Source: Pseudogymnoascus destructans (lineage: Eukaryota; Ascomycota; Leotiomycetes; Thelebolales; Thelebolaceae). From it: a stretch of DNA of 64,000 bases. The notes under the pieces are model-generated. The model was not told where the DNA came from and searched no databases. It saw only the letters and a program-made list of their open reading frames with translations. Shown here in pieces: positions 53,163-64,000 of this stretch; the stretch's first letter is position 1; each line of letters begins with the position of its first letter. The stretch is from contig NW_020167529.1 of NCBI RefSeq assembly GCF_001641265.1, forward strand, positions 707,001-771,000, read 5' to 3'. A program made the position numbers and the translations under genes.

Positions 53163-55885
53163 TCAGGAAGAAGGGACAGCAACACGATCTTCGCTGGGTA
53201 AGACAGAGCTTGAAATCCTGTTCTCAACGATGGGGACCTCCTCAACAACGACATCTGGTAAAACAATATGCTCGCAAGCAGCCGCGGGGCTTGCATTTCC
53301 GTTCTCAGTGGAAAGAAGCTTCTGAGCGACGGCCTCTGATAAAGCGATGTGGCTGCAGCCGGTCGTAGAACCCGAAAGCCCATTCTTAGTGCCGGGGGCC
53401 TTATGATCGACGGTCTCTGGTGCGGCAATCTGCTCGCCGGTAACCGCAAAGCCAGTATTTCCATTCCTCGTGACGAGAACCTTCTGATAAACGGTCTCTG
53501 GCACAGCAATATACTCATAGACAGGCGCAGCGCCAGGGTTTCCGTTCTCAGTGACGAGGACCTTCTGATAAACTGTCTCTGGCACAGCAAAATACTCATA
53601 GACAGGCGCAGCGCCAGGGTTTCCGTTCTCAGTGACGAGGACCTTCTGATAAACGGTCTTTGGCAAAGCAATATACTCATATACAGCTGCAGGGCTTGAA
53701 TTTCCGTTCTCAGTGACGAGGACTTTTGGATTCCCGTTCCAAGTGACAACAATGGCATTTGGTGCAGCAATATGCTCGCTGGCATCTGCAGAGCTTGAAA
53801 CCCCATTCTCAGTGATGAAGGCTTCCTCAACAATGGCCTCTGGTACAGCAATCTGCCCCTCAATAGGCGCAGAGTTCGAGGTTCCATTCTCAGCGACAAG
53901 GACCTCCTGAGCAATGGCCTTTGGTGCAGCAACATGCTCGTCTATAGCCGCAGAGTTTGAGGTCCCGTTCTCAGTGACAAGGATCTCCTGAGCAATGGCC
54001 TTTGGTGCAGCAACATGCTCGTCTATAGCCGCAGAGTTCGAGGTTCCGTTCTCAGTGACAAGGACTTTCTCAACAGCGGCCTCCGACACAGCAGTATGCT
54101 CGCCAACAGCAGGGACCTCCTCGGTGTATTTGCCTTCCTGCAACAGGCGCCTCAGAATCTTCCCCGTTGGGTTTCGTGGGATATCTGTAACAAAAATAAC
54201 TCGATCCACCTGCTTATACCGCACAAGCCTCTCCTTCATCCAAACCTTGGCATCATCTTCAGTGATAGTGCTTCCTGGGCGCCTAACAACAAAGCCGCGG
54301 GGAGCACCGTCGTATGTATTGGCGGCCTGGATGCCAATCACACCCGCGTCGATGATGTCCTCGTGTAGCAAGAGGACGCCCTCCAACTCTGTTGGACTCA
54401 CTTGCCAGCCCTTGACTTTGATGACATCTTTCTTGCGGTCAGGGACGTACCACTTAGAATCCTTGACGTATCCGACATCTCCGCTTCTGGTCCAACCACC
54501 AGGAGCAAAAGCCTCCGCGGTGGCCGTCGGGTTGTTGAGGTACCCGAGCATCGGGAAGGGAGGCTTGATGTAGATTTCGCCAACCTGGCCATCCTCAAGG
54601 CAGTCATTTCCCGCATCATCTACAACTCTGGGGTTTGGTTAGCTTATAAATTTGAATTGGGAAAGGAGATAAATAAGACTTACTTGAGGGAGAACCCCGC
54701 AAATGGCCGACCAACACTACTGGTCTCATCTTTCTCTGGATATTGGAATCCACAAACCCAGCCGCATTCCGACATCCCAAAGATCTGGTTGATGCGAGCA
54801 TCCGGATGAAGAATGTCATACAACTGTTCCTGGATATGATATGCAATCGCCGCTCCGCCGCAGAAAACCTGACGCAGAGATGCCACAGCTGAGATCGTAC
54901 ACTTTGGCAACAAGGGCAGCGAGAGCACCATCGGTGGAACAAGTAGCACCTCCGTAATTTGATACTTCTCAACAGCATCCAAAACCGAATTTCCATCGTA
55001 ACGCGGCATAACGTAACAGGGGGATCCTGTCTTCAGTGGCATCCCATGCTGGGACGGGGCGGCGTAGGCAGGGAACGGAGGAAGACAACACAGTCTGCTA
55101 ACCTGGACACAGTCAGTTTGGTCCCTGGAATACTAAGAAAACACTTACCTCGTATGACATCTTCCTCTCAGTCTGGATCTGACACTGGTTGATCAAGTAT
55201 GCGTGTGGAATCACCACGGCTTTCGGGAGGCCTGACGTGCCAGAACTGCTGATGTATGATGCAGGGACATTTGCTGAGTCGACTACGTCCACCACGGTAA
55301 TCTCATCATCGCCGATGAGGTCCCAGAAGGACGTTGCCCCGGACAGCACACCTTCATGGTGCACATCGAAGATAATAATGTTGGATTCTGGGATCCCAAC
55401 CTCCGTAGCTGCTTCCTTAACCTTGGACAAGGTTTGTAAGTCGGCGATGACGAATTTCGCATTGCAGACACGCAAGTGATGTGCCACCTCGAAAACTGTG
55501 TATCCTGGATTTACACCAGTGAAAATTCCTCCGGCGGCGATGATGCCGAGGTATGTCGGCGTGTAATAAATCTAGAATGGTCAGCTCTATTGTTCTAGAA
55601 TGAGACATTATGAGACGAAAAAAAAACTTACGTCGTTGAGGCTGACCACACAAGCACAGTCGCCTTTCTGGAGGCCAAACTTTTGCAAGCCTGAACCTAT
55701 CTTCAGGACTAAAGTCTTGACTTGGGCAGCGGAGAGGCTGCGATTTGGGTTGTTCGCATCGATATAGATCTGATTCATGCAAGTTAGCATCTATGAAGTC
55801 ATAGACAGGGAAGAAGTGATATCAAACTCACAGGTTTATTCTGGTCGTAGTCTAAGCCCTCGAAGAGCCACTGGACGTAGCTCAT
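53163..55885 (-). CDS. Adenylate-forming acyl/aryl-CoA ligase with C-terminal tandem repeats
   Basis: Five exons: 55885-55832, 55769-55632, 55571-55149, 55096 (or 55093)-54684 and 54627-53163, about 830 residues. Residues 1-530 are an AMP-binding enzyme like 4-coumarate-CoA ligase: SYISSSGTSGLPKAV (P-loop-like, normally ..TGLPK), FGMSECGWVCGFQYPE, WTRSGDVGYVKDSKWYV, DVIKVKGWQVSP and the catalytic-lysine region PRNPTGKILRR. Family knowledge: it activates a carboxylic acid with ATP and joins it to CoA; the substrate is unknown. After the enzyme come about 300 residues of 27-residue repeats, foreign to this family. No peroxisomal SKL is present. The acceptor of exon 4 is ambiguous (TAGCAG). An MFS transporter lies next upstream on the same strand. 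Confidence 0.85.
53166..54065 (-). repeat. 81-bp coding tandem repeat, about 11 copies
   Basis: 27-residue units beginning VLVTENG and ending near PKAIAQE or PETVYQK. Copies 1-2 and 6-7 are almost identical, others diverged; copy 4 has six extra residues and the last is 24 long. All stay in frame. Confidence 0.9.
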
Positions 55886-56795
55886 GATGAAGATATATCC
55901 CAAAGTTCAAGTTATCAGAGCGTCAGGATAGTGGTGTGTGAAGAAGTTACTGAGAGTGGCAGCAGACTCACGGATACCTTAAGGTATATATGTGTGACGC
56001 CAAGGACAGAATGGTGCCGAAGTGAGGTGAATAGTCTTTGCCTTGTCCTCAATAACAATGAGTGGGGAGTAGTGAATATAAAATTAGAACAAAGAGTGCT
56101 AGTTTTAGAACCGAGAACTATGAAGATTACCTGATCCCTGCATGTTCTAAGTTGTGAAAGAAGACTATCCAAAGGGAATGGTCGTGAAATATAGTTGATC
56201 ATAAATCCCATTCATTCACTTACTTTGTTAATTCTGACCTGGGGGATCCACGAGCATGGTTACATTTCCACCGTTCTGGCAAGGTGGAGTGGTTGTTTTG
56301 CCGCGAAGCCACACATGTCTTCGATAGAAGGAACCTTTTGTTTCACGGCATTGTCCACTACGGAGAATTGGAAATCAAGCTGTTTCAGTACTATCCCTAC
56401 CCGCATAAGACATGCCACAGATTTGTAGCCCAACTTTGTCTTAGGTGGTAGTAACGCTTCACAACCAACCCATGCCATCTCGTTGGTTCTCGGCCTTGAC
56501 AAGTCCAGATTTGTTATAGAGCCCGTCAACACAGACGAACCTGCCACTCGGCACAAAAACCTCAAACCTCGTCGCATCCATGTGACATGACTAGAACATC
56601 AATATAAAAGGCAGCGAAGCAAGGAGGTGGTCAAGAAAACTGATTTGTGAATTTGGAAGGTTTCCAACATGACATGCCGGCTATGCCAATAATAATATTA
56701 ACGCCGCTTCAAATACCCAAAATCGGGACTTCCCAATATGTTTGATAAACCCCAGACGCCGACCTTTACAAATTCACCCTCGGGTCTCTCTCCTC
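55886..56795. other. intergenic region between CoA ligase and MFS genes
   Basis: Promoter of the ligase and 3' UTR of the transporter. A 105-codon minus-strand ORF at 56260-56577 shows no family resemblance, so I do not call it. Confidence 0.45.
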
Positions 56796-58601
56796 TCACC
56801 CTTGTATCTTCACCATCTCATCCCTCCACTTGGGCCCAAACCGACGCAACGCCCATACTACTGAGCCGCTCCCCAGTGCCCAAACACCCAAACCAGTGAA
56901 TAGCCAACCGTTTCCAATGGTATCTATGAGAGGGCTCGCCACTATGCCTCCCACACAACTAAATATGTTCCTCACAAAGTTATTCAATGCCACCCCGCTA
57001 CTACTCTTCTTCGACATGAACTCTGTCAACATGGTCGTGGCACAGCTGAAAATGATCATGCTGCCAATGCCAAAAAAGAAATTTGCTACGGCAGCGATTA
57101 TCCAATGCTGCCCATAGCATGCGATCCAGCCGTACAAAACCAATGCGAGCGGGTACATTGCTGCCGCCATGTATGCATTCTCACACATACGGTCTTCAGG
57201 GAGGAGAATGAGCCGGCCTTCGGTGTCGTAGCGGCCTGCAGCTTTGGCCTCACGGGCCATGATGATATCAGACCAGCGCCCGCTGAAGAGAGCTGCACAG
57301 ATGTAGCCTAAAGAGTTAGGGATGTACATGAGGCCGATAATCATGGTACCAAACCCATATGGCTGCGACGAGAAGGTTTGTTGGAGTGATATATTGAGGA
57401 TGTAGAGGCAACCGAAGGTGATTGACGCATAATAGACTGTCAGCGCAACAGCAGGGAAACGCAGATACGTAACAATCACGAGCGGGTCGATAAAGCACCG
57501 CTTTAAAACGCGGGCGACGGTGACAGTTTGGTCTTTGACTGACTGGCGAGTTGTGATGCGTGATGCAACTGGCATGACGGCGTCTCCGCTAGCTTCTGGG
57601 TTTGCAGAAGCGGACTCGTTGATAGGAAAGGTCCTCCGGAGCGTTTCCGGGAGACAGAAAGTGAGGACCAGAATCAGGCAACCGCCATAGACGGCAAGAA
57701 ACCATTGCGAACTTCGCCAGCCAAACCGCTGTCCAAGGGCTCCGCCGATGATGGGTGCAAGTAGAGGGCCCATGAGAGGTCCAAGGTAGAAAATCCCCAT
57801 CGCCTTTCCTCTCTCCTTTGTTTCCCAAATGTCTGCAATGGTGCCTGCACCAACGGCCTGGACCGATGCGGCAGCACCACCAGATAAGACTCTCATAACA
57901 ATTAGCATACTAATCGAAGTGCTGATCGCAGAAAGAATGGCGAATAAAGTAAATAGTGTAAATGACACAAGATATATGGTTCGTCTACCCAGCGTCTCGG
58001 AAAATGAAGACCACCATAATGGGAATATAGACATGGCAAGCATATATAAAGCAACTGAAAGATTCGTGACCGTAGATGAGGCATGGAGCTCTGCTGACAA
58101 CTCTGACAGGGTAGCTAAAAATAATCAGTACGGGTTAAGGAGGTTCAAATTATACAGGTGAGAGCCGTGAATTGACTTACGAAAGACAATAGCGCTCCCC
58201 ATGGGAGCAACCGCAGCAGCCAATGCCACGATGAATGTTATGAGCCATTTCGTTTTCCTCTTATATTCCGGAGGATGTGTTACTTCGGGAATAAGAGCAA
58301 GATGCCCAAGCAACCCCCTTCTTCTGGACCGCGGTATTATGGTCACAGCCTTTGAGCGCACCGAAGCCGACTGAGATTTGGATCGAGTATGTTCCTTCGT
58401 TTCTTCAGCCCGGTCCGGACTTATGGAGCTGGTTGAAGGGCGAGAAATTGAGAGGCCACCCAAGCCTTTCTCTGCTTTCTCCCCATTGCCGACGGCACCA
58501 CATTCGCCATTGTGGTCAGCTTCCGAGACAATGCCCAGAGGCACCTTTTCTACGTCTTGGGTCTCATCGAGTGTCTTGCCCAACCTTGGCTCATCTACCA
58601 T
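56796..58601 (-). CDS. MFS transporter, DHA1-like (multidrug/efflux type)
   Basis: Two exons, 58601-58181 and 58114-56796, about 579 residues. A cytoplasmic N-terminus of about 115 residues rich in Ser, Lys and Glu precedes twelve predicted membrane spans. The MFS signature between TM2 and TM3 is WSSFSETLGRRTIYL, and the TM5 region has GPLMGPLLAPIIGGALGQRFGWR, typical of the DHA1 drug:H+ antiporter group. A long central loop (about residues 300-340) separates the halves. The C-terminus is RFGPKWRDEMVKIQG. The substrate cannot be told. Position next to a CoA ligase may mean a shared metabolic role, but no other cluster genes are seen. Confidence 0.9.
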
Positions 58602-59203
58602 AATAACAGTCAGATATCACGCCGAGGCAATGGCGATACCGGAGGGGCTCTTAAAGTACACTGTTGGTTGGTCTAGCAGAGAAAGTTTTGCCACAGATAA
58701 AATTATAAACTTGGAGCATATGTATATGGACATGGACGTATGTATATTTGTGTGCAAATGTCCGTTAAATAGAACGAGGCCGAGGAAATAACATGAGGAG
58801 AATGTTGGGATCATCTATGGCCAGAGAGCGGGGGATGAGGGCCTTTCATAGCCGCCCGGCCTACAACTAAACCCATAAGCCTCTAGGGGCTTCGGCGTAA
58901 AAAGCTTGACATATTGGGAATCCATCCTGGGAATTGGCGTCATTTGGTATAGATTTCGGCAGTAACGGCACGCAAATACTCGTATAACTTTAGCGGGTGA
59001 AGTTTCCCCCACGAATGATGGGAGGCCGAGGCTCAAAAGACGCTAGCGGTGAAGATTAAACAATTGTGCAATATCGAGGGGTTCTTACTATTCCTACTAC
59101 GCACACGCCCCCCCGCGTACGCATTGCTACTTCATGGGGTAACAGCGAAATTTTGTGGTAGCAGACGCAAACATCTGCCAGCTTCTTTCAGTTACACGAA
59201 GCC
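58602..59203. other. divergent promoter region MFS / OTU
   Basis: About 600 bases, no gene seen. It has a short C run near 59109. Confidence 0.5.
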
Positions 59204-60106
59204 ATGAACGCTTTGGAGGAAGCCCAGGCGAGACACCGCAAAGAAAATAAAGACCTCCAAGGGCGCATCACCCAAAAAAAGAAGCAGGCCACCAAAAAGA
59301 CACGTAAAGGTGCCAACGATGAATGCGCAGAGCTTGAAAGGCAGCTGAAAGAGGCTCAGGCAGCTGAGCTCGCTGCACTGTGCGGAGACGCCCCGGAAGA
59401 CGAGCCAGAGGTAGAATCCAAACCAGAGAATGATGCGAGAGTTGCGCCTACCCAGGACGAGACCCTCGCCGCGGATCTTCAGAAAACTGCCATTTCCGAC
59501 CCTGCACCTTCAGAAGAGGCTCAGCCCAAACGCAACCGCCAAAAAGAGCGTCTAGCCCGCCGCGCCGCAGAGCAAGAAGCAGAGGCCATCAAAACCGAAG
59601 AGGAAGCCGCGAAACTCCCGAACTGGAAACGCCAAGAACGGACCGCCATGCTGAAGGCGTTCAAAACCCACAAGCTGGACGAAAAAGAGATCCGACCAGA
59701 TGGCCACTGTCTATTTTCGTCCGTCGCGGATCAGCTCGACCAAGCTGGCATAGATCTCAGGACAAAGAACGACGCCGAGAAGACGGAAGCATTCAGATAC
59801 AAGGCAGTCAGGAGGACCGCGGCGAAATACATTAAAGGCCACCCCGACGAGTTTGAGGCGTTCTTAGAGGAACCGCTTCCGGCATACGTACAGAAAATAG
59901 AAAATTCCGCAGAGTGGGGTGGACAAGTCGAGCTGATTGCGCTTGCGAAGAGCTACAATGTCGAGATTTGCGTTCTACAAGATGGCAGGCTGGACAAGTT
60001 CTCCCCAGAAGAGACGGAAGAAGAGGTTGAGAAGATATGGCTGGCATACTATCACCACGGATACGGATTGGGCGAGCACTATAACTCGCTTCGGAAGGCA
60101 CCTTGA
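59204..60106 (+). CDS. OTU-domain deubiquitinase (OTUD6/Otu2-like)
   Basis: Single exon, 300 residues. The N-terminal half is a charged coiled coil (RHRKENKDLQGRITQKKKQATKK, AELERQLKEAQAAELAAL). The OTU domain begins about residue 145, with the catalytic loop DGHCLFSSVADQL (D166, C169), WGGQVELIALAKSYNVEICVL and the histidine GEHYNSLR (H292). This coiled coil plus OTU layout is that of OTUD6B and yeast Otu2. Family knowledge: it cleaves ubiquitin chains and in yeast acts on ribosomal-subunit ubiquitin; that role is inferred here. Catalytic residues are all present. The gene converges on the methyltransferase with only 31 bases between stop codons. Confidence 0.92.
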   Translation: MNALEEAQARHRKENKDLQGRITQKKKQATKKTRKGANDECAELERQLKEAQAAELAALCGDAPEDEPEVESKPENDARVAPTQDETLAADLQKTAISDPAPSEEAQPKRNRQKERLARRAAEQEAEAIKTEEEAAKLPNWKRQERTAMLKAFKTHKLDEKEIRPDGHCLFSSVADQLDQAGIDLRTKNDAEKTEAFRYKAVRRTAAKYIKGHPDEFEAFLEEPLPAYVQKIENSAEWGGQVELIALAKSYNVEICVLQDGRLDKFSPEETEEEVEKIWLAYYHHGYGLGEHYNSLRKAP

Positions 60107-60137
60107 ATGGTGTCGTAATTGCTACAGATGGACGAAT

Positions 60138-61046
60138 TTATGATTCGAGTATAGGGTGTGCCCAGACACCAACCCAATCCGTCATGTTACCGTCCGCATC
60201 GTACCCATCCGCATGAGTCTTCTGTGGCTGGAAGTGCGCTACCCTCACGAGGCCGTCGCTAAGCGGTTCGCCCAGCTTGGATTCAACGATCCCGCCTTGA
60301 TCATCATATTCTAGCGTCTTCCCTGGACGGGGCAGATGCGCCATATATACACTCGGGGGAAGAGCCCATGGCGGACCTCCCGAGTTGATAGGTTTATAGG
60401 TTGGAAACTCGAGGCAGATGAGGCGGCCGGTAGGCGCCAGCAGTTGGCTATATCGGAGTGACCAAGCTGCCCTCAGAGTAGGCGGGAGCGCGCTTAGGAA
60501 CTATTAGATGAGATTAGCTATTAGCTTTGGAGATATCACCTTGGATCTAGAACATACGGTATAATCGAACAGCACATCGAAAGTACCATCGAACCCCTCC
60601 CCCAGACTTTTTGCCCAATCATCCTTGAAGAAGTCCCCAGTAATCCACGTAACCTTCCCCTTTCCGACCTCCTCGTTCCTCACTCGATACACCTCGTCAC
60701 CACCGTGCTTCTCCTCTGTCTCCCTCGCTCCTTTCAGTGCCAGTTCGCTCGTCTCGAGCCCGTAGGTATCATATCCAAACGCAGCAAGAAGTTGCACGTC
60801 GTAGCCCTTGCCACAACCCGGCACAAGAGCTCGCTTGCGTTGCTTTCCTGTGCCAGATACAGCAACCGGAGGCTCACTGATCAGATCGCGCCGCGCCAGA
60901 GCCTCAGCGAGGGGTGCGGAAGGGAGGCCTTTGTCCCAGGGGATGAAGCCTTCACGGTAGAGCTCATCCCATTTAATAGGGTGGTCTGATTCCTGTGCAT
61001 TTAAAAAGTGTTGGCGGAGGCGCTCTCGAGCCTCTGTGTTGGCCAT
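60138..61046 (-). CDS. TPMT-family S-adenosylmethionine methyltransferase
   Basis: Two exons, 61046-60558 and 60500-60138, 283 residues. The intron has GTATGT and AATAG ends. The start MANTEARERLRQHF is followed by the family motif IKWDELYREGFIPWDKG, the SAM loop LVPGCGKGYDVQLLAAFGY with an acidic residue (E) about 20 further on (GLETSELAL), and TFDVLFDYTFLSALPP across the splice. The C-terminal WVGVWAHPILES closes the Rossmann fold. Family knowledge: fungal members of the thiopurine/thiol methyltransferase group methylate sulfur, and in some fungi sulfide or gliotoxin-type thiols; the substrate here is unknown. Confidence 0.88.
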
Positions 61047-61419
61047 TGTGACGTCTTATGTGTGTGGTTGGGGAGTCTTGAAAAGGGTGCTTCAACCTTC
61101 ACTGGTTTGTGTGTGTGGAGGAGAAGGTGCCTTTTAGCTAACTAACGAGTTTATATCTTTTCTAATAAATATCACATTAGTAAGTTTGGAAGGCCAGAAT
61201 CAGTACCCCGCCACGGGAGTTCATCATCATCACTCCCGTTGGTTATTAATCAATACTTACGTAGGTGGTCAAACATAGCAAACTCGCCCACGGGCCGAGG
61301 CATAGATTTGATTAATTAGGTCCGGAGGGGAACGCAACATTCAATTACTCTTCCATTTACTTCTACAAATATCTTTAATTGTGTATATCTTTGCAGCAGA
61401 AGTTGGAAATATATTAAAG
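61047..61419. other. divergent promoter region methyltransferase / SDR
   Basis: 373 AT-rich bases; no gene. It must contain both promoters. Confidence 0.5.
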
Positions 61420-62319
61420 ATGGATCGTTCTACTCTTTTCGACGTCACGGTAAGCTACTTGGGTGTCTCAAATGACCCTACAGAATTGAAGGCTGAATCC
61501 AAATACAGGGCAAGGTTGTTCTCGTCACCGGTGGTGCTAAAGGCATTGGGCGTATGATCTCCGAGGGCTATGTTGCCAACGGAGCCAAAGTGTACATCTC
61601 CTCTAGAGACGCAAAGGCGTGCGACAAGGCTTGCACTGAACTGAATGCGCTGGGTAAGCAATGCTCCATCACATGCGTCATTTGCTAACATCTCTCACCA
61701 TCAAGGTCCTGGGTCTGCCCATGCTATCCCCGCCGATTTCTACAAGCTGGAAGACTGCAAGCGCCTCGCCGAAGAATTCAAGAAGCGTGAGGATCATTTA
61801 GATATCTTGGTGAATAACTCTGGCTCTAACTGGGGAGCTTCGTTCGACGAGTACCCTGACGCCGCATGGACCCGTGTTCTTACCCTCAACCTTCACCGCG
61901 TCTTCACAATTACCCAACTCCTCACACCGAGCCTGGAGGCAAAGGCTGGCCAGGACTCTCCCTCTCGCATCATCAACATCGGGTCCGTCGACGGCCTGCG
62001 TGTGCCGACCCTCGAGACCTTTGCATACAGCTCTTCAAAGGCTGGTCTGCACCATCTCTCCAGGGTCCTGGCCAACCACCTTGGAAAGAGACACATTACA
62101 AGCAATGTCATTGCATGCGGGCCATTTGAAAGCAAAATGATGGCGCAGACCTTGAAGGACTTTGGCGAAAATATCAAGGCCGGAATCCCGCTTAACAGGA
62201 TTGGAAGCCCCGAGGATGTGGCTGGGACTTGCCTGTTCTTGAGTAGCAGGGCTGGTTCTTATGTCAATGGAGCAACCATCACGCTGGACGGCGGAAGTGT
62301 TATTGGATCAAAGATCTAG
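61420..62319 (+). CDS. Short-chain dehydrogenase/reductase (SDR)
   Basis: Three exons: 61420-61449, 61509-61653 and 61706-62319, 262 residues. The cofactor loop is TGGAKGIG (17-24), the structural motif is NNSG (95-98), and the catalytic set is S152, Y166 and K170 (YSSSK). The C-terminal motif SYVNGATITLDGG is that of classical SDRs with a closed tetramer interface. The best resemblance is to the 3-oxoacyl-[ACP] reductase/RhlG-like group that uses NADPH; the substrate is not known. No targeting signal is apparent, so it is likely cytosolic. Intron phases join cleanly. Confidence 0.9.
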
Positions 62320-62787
62320 TTGAGTTTACGATGAATGCGAATAAGAAAGTCTCATAGCTTGTTGAGGGTTTGCATCAATACATGGTAGAAATGCAATTTG
62401 AGGTTGCAATAACGACTTTGCCAAATTGCTGTTAATATTCTATAATTGGCGTGAGCTGGACCTGCCTGTGTAGCTCTGTAGCCATTTCATGGACGATTGT
62501 AAGAGTTTGTAGAGCCAAGTTCCTGCCAATTGGGGGGTAGAGTGACAAGCCAAGATTTGCGCGCAGGGGAAATATTTGAATGCGTCACATTACCCTACCG
62601 AGCTTATCTAGTACGGGCATGGACTTCCGATTCCGAAAGGCTTCAGCACAAGAAACCGCCCAATAATATATGTATATATAAATACAGAAGCACTGAAAAA
62701 GAGGCACCTATATCGGCCTTCTGAGGTAAGACGGCACACCCTATTAACGAATTCGACAGAGACTAAACACGTTTCTCCAGAATTGCG
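62320..62787. other. intergenic region SDR / SHMT
   Basis: No gene seen; 3' UTR of the SDR and promoter of the SHMT gene. Confidence 0.5.
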
Positions 62788-64000
62788 ATGTCGTTGAAAC
62801 TCGCGTCTCGTTTGGGTGCTGTGGCCTCCAGGCCGTTCCCTCGAACTGCATCTGCTTCAGTAGCATTTGCACGGAGAGCACAGTCCTCGAGGTCCGCAGA
62901 AGGCCAGCAGAAAGTACAAAAATCTAGCGAATCTGAGGGACTTCCACTGACTTCCGCTACTCAATTGCAGCTTCTAACGCTCGACCTCGAACATGGCGAT
63001 CCCCAAGTTTATGAGATCCTGCAGAAGGTGAGCGATACCATCGTGCAATCGGGGAAAACTGCTCCTAACTCTGCTGTAGGAAAAACGTCGCCAGAAGCAC
63101 TTTATCAACCTCATTCCGTCGGAGAACTTCACGTCGCAAGCCGTTCTTGATGCCCTTGGAAGTGTGATGCAAAGTTAGTTGAACCCCCCCCGCAATTACC
63201 GGAACAATGCTAACCAATTGCCAAAGACAAGTACTCAGAGGGATACCCAGGTGCGAGATATTACGGCGGTAACGAGTTCATCGACCAGGCGGAAGTGCTT
63301 TGCCAGAAGAGAGCCTTGGAGACATTTGGCCTGGACCCCGCCGAATGGGGCGTCAATGTCCAGCCACTCTCCGGCTCGCCCGCCAACCTCTACGCCTATT
63401 CGGCTGTCCTTGATGTCCATGATCGCTTGATGGGCCTCGACTTGCCTCACGGTGGTCACTTATCACACGGCTACCAAACACCTACAAAGAAGATCTCGGC
63501 CATCTCCAAGTATTTCGAGACGCTCCCATACCGTCTCAATGAGGAGACCGGATTGATTGATTACGAGAAGCTGGAAGAGCTGGCTATGCTATATAGGCCG
63601 AAGCTGATTGTTGCCGGTACATCGGCCTACTCCAGACTCCTTGACTACAAGCGTTTCCGCGAGGTCGCCGACAAGGCCGGGGCCTATCTCTTCAGTGACA
63701 TGGCTCACATCTCCGGACTTGTTGCCGCTGGCGTTATCCCCTCGCCATTCCCCTTCTCCGACGTTGTTACCACGACGACCCACAAGTCTCTACGTGGCCC
63801 AAGAGGCGCCATGATCTTCTACCGCAAGGGAGTCCGCAAGGTTGACCCCAAGACCAAGAAGGAGGTTATGTACGACCTTGAGGACAAGATCAACTCCTCC
63901 GTCTTCCCAGGTCACCAAGGTGGCCCCCACAACCACACAATCACTGCTCTTGCCGTTGCATTGAAGCAGGCCCAAAGCCCAGAGTTCAAGGCATACCAGG
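62788..64000 (+). CDS. SHM1: Mitochondrial serine hydroxymethyltransferase (partial)
   Basis: Exons 62788-63027, 63080-63173 and 63227 to the window end; about 370 of an expected 500 or so residues. The first 45 residues (MSLKLASRLGAVASR...FARRAQSSR) look like a mitochondrial presequence, which marks the SHM1 rather than the cytosolic form. The core follows: FINLIPSENFTSQAVLDALGS, NKYSEGYPGARYYGGNEFID, LPHGGHLSHGYQTPTKKIS and the PLP lysine in TTTTHKSLRGPRG. Family knowledge: it converts serine and tetrahydrofolate to glycine and methylene-THF. One oddity: GTSAYSRLLDYKRFR matches the family. The 3' end lies outside the window. Confidence 0.95.

Noticed and set aside
56260..56577. 105-codon minus-strand ORF between CoA ligase and MFS genes
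   Set aside because: No recognisable motif, no splice continuation, and the plus strand is equally open.

Overview
The window is nuclear DNA of a filamentous ascomycete (Pezizomycotina). Genes carry short GT-AG introns of about 45-90 bases, and the set is typical of moulds: a chitin synthase, an Opy2-like HOG-pathway anchor, a Ras2-type GTPase, ILV5, CSN3 and remnants of FunK1 and APH-type kinases. The exact class cannot be fixed from sequence alone; Leotiomycetes is a weak guess. All gene models below were built by hand from exon frames, splice sites and family similarity.

Left arm (1-23 kb), conserved housekeeping genes. In order: CSN3 (+), RPA1 (-), a threonine/serine dehydratase-like PLP enzyme (-) with a one-base frameshift in an 11-G run, ILV5 (-), an intron-containing tRNA-Val(AAC) (+), UBC12 (-), a chitin synthase (+), an OPY2 homologue (+) and a Ras2-type GTPase (+). 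CSN3 and UBC12 act on opposite sides of the cullin neddylation cycle. From 19.8 to 23 kb there are only low-complexity and tandem repeats.

Transposon island (about 23-52.7 kb). It opens with broken APH-kinase and FunK1 remnants. It is then a nest of Ty3/gypsy chromodomain retrotransposons whose boundaries can be read from 5-bp target duplications. Element A (28,696-50,083, TSD AGTGG) sits in degraded element D. Element B (30,195-37,193, minus strand, TSD CTATG) sits in A's gag. Element C (39,423-47,076, TSD CCTCA) sits in A's pol. Solo LTRs of the A family (TSD TCAAG) and C family (TSD CTCAG) and a broken Tc1-type transposase complete the nest. A's reading frame continues without a stop across both insertions. 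All three full elements have a primer-binding site complementary to their own LTR near the predicted transcript start, which points to Tf1-type self-priming. B, C and D each carry an antisense gene between pol and the 3' LTR that encodes a Zn2Cys6-like protein; in C it appears to be spliced. This is the most interesting feature of the window.

Right arm (53-64 kb). An adenylate-forming CoA ligase (-) has an unusual C-terminal tail of about eleven 27-residue repeats. It is followed by an MFS transporter (-), an OTU deubiquitinase (+), a TPMT-like methyltransferase (-), an SDR oxidoreductase (+) and mitochondrial serine hydroxymethyltransferase (+), which is cut by the window end.
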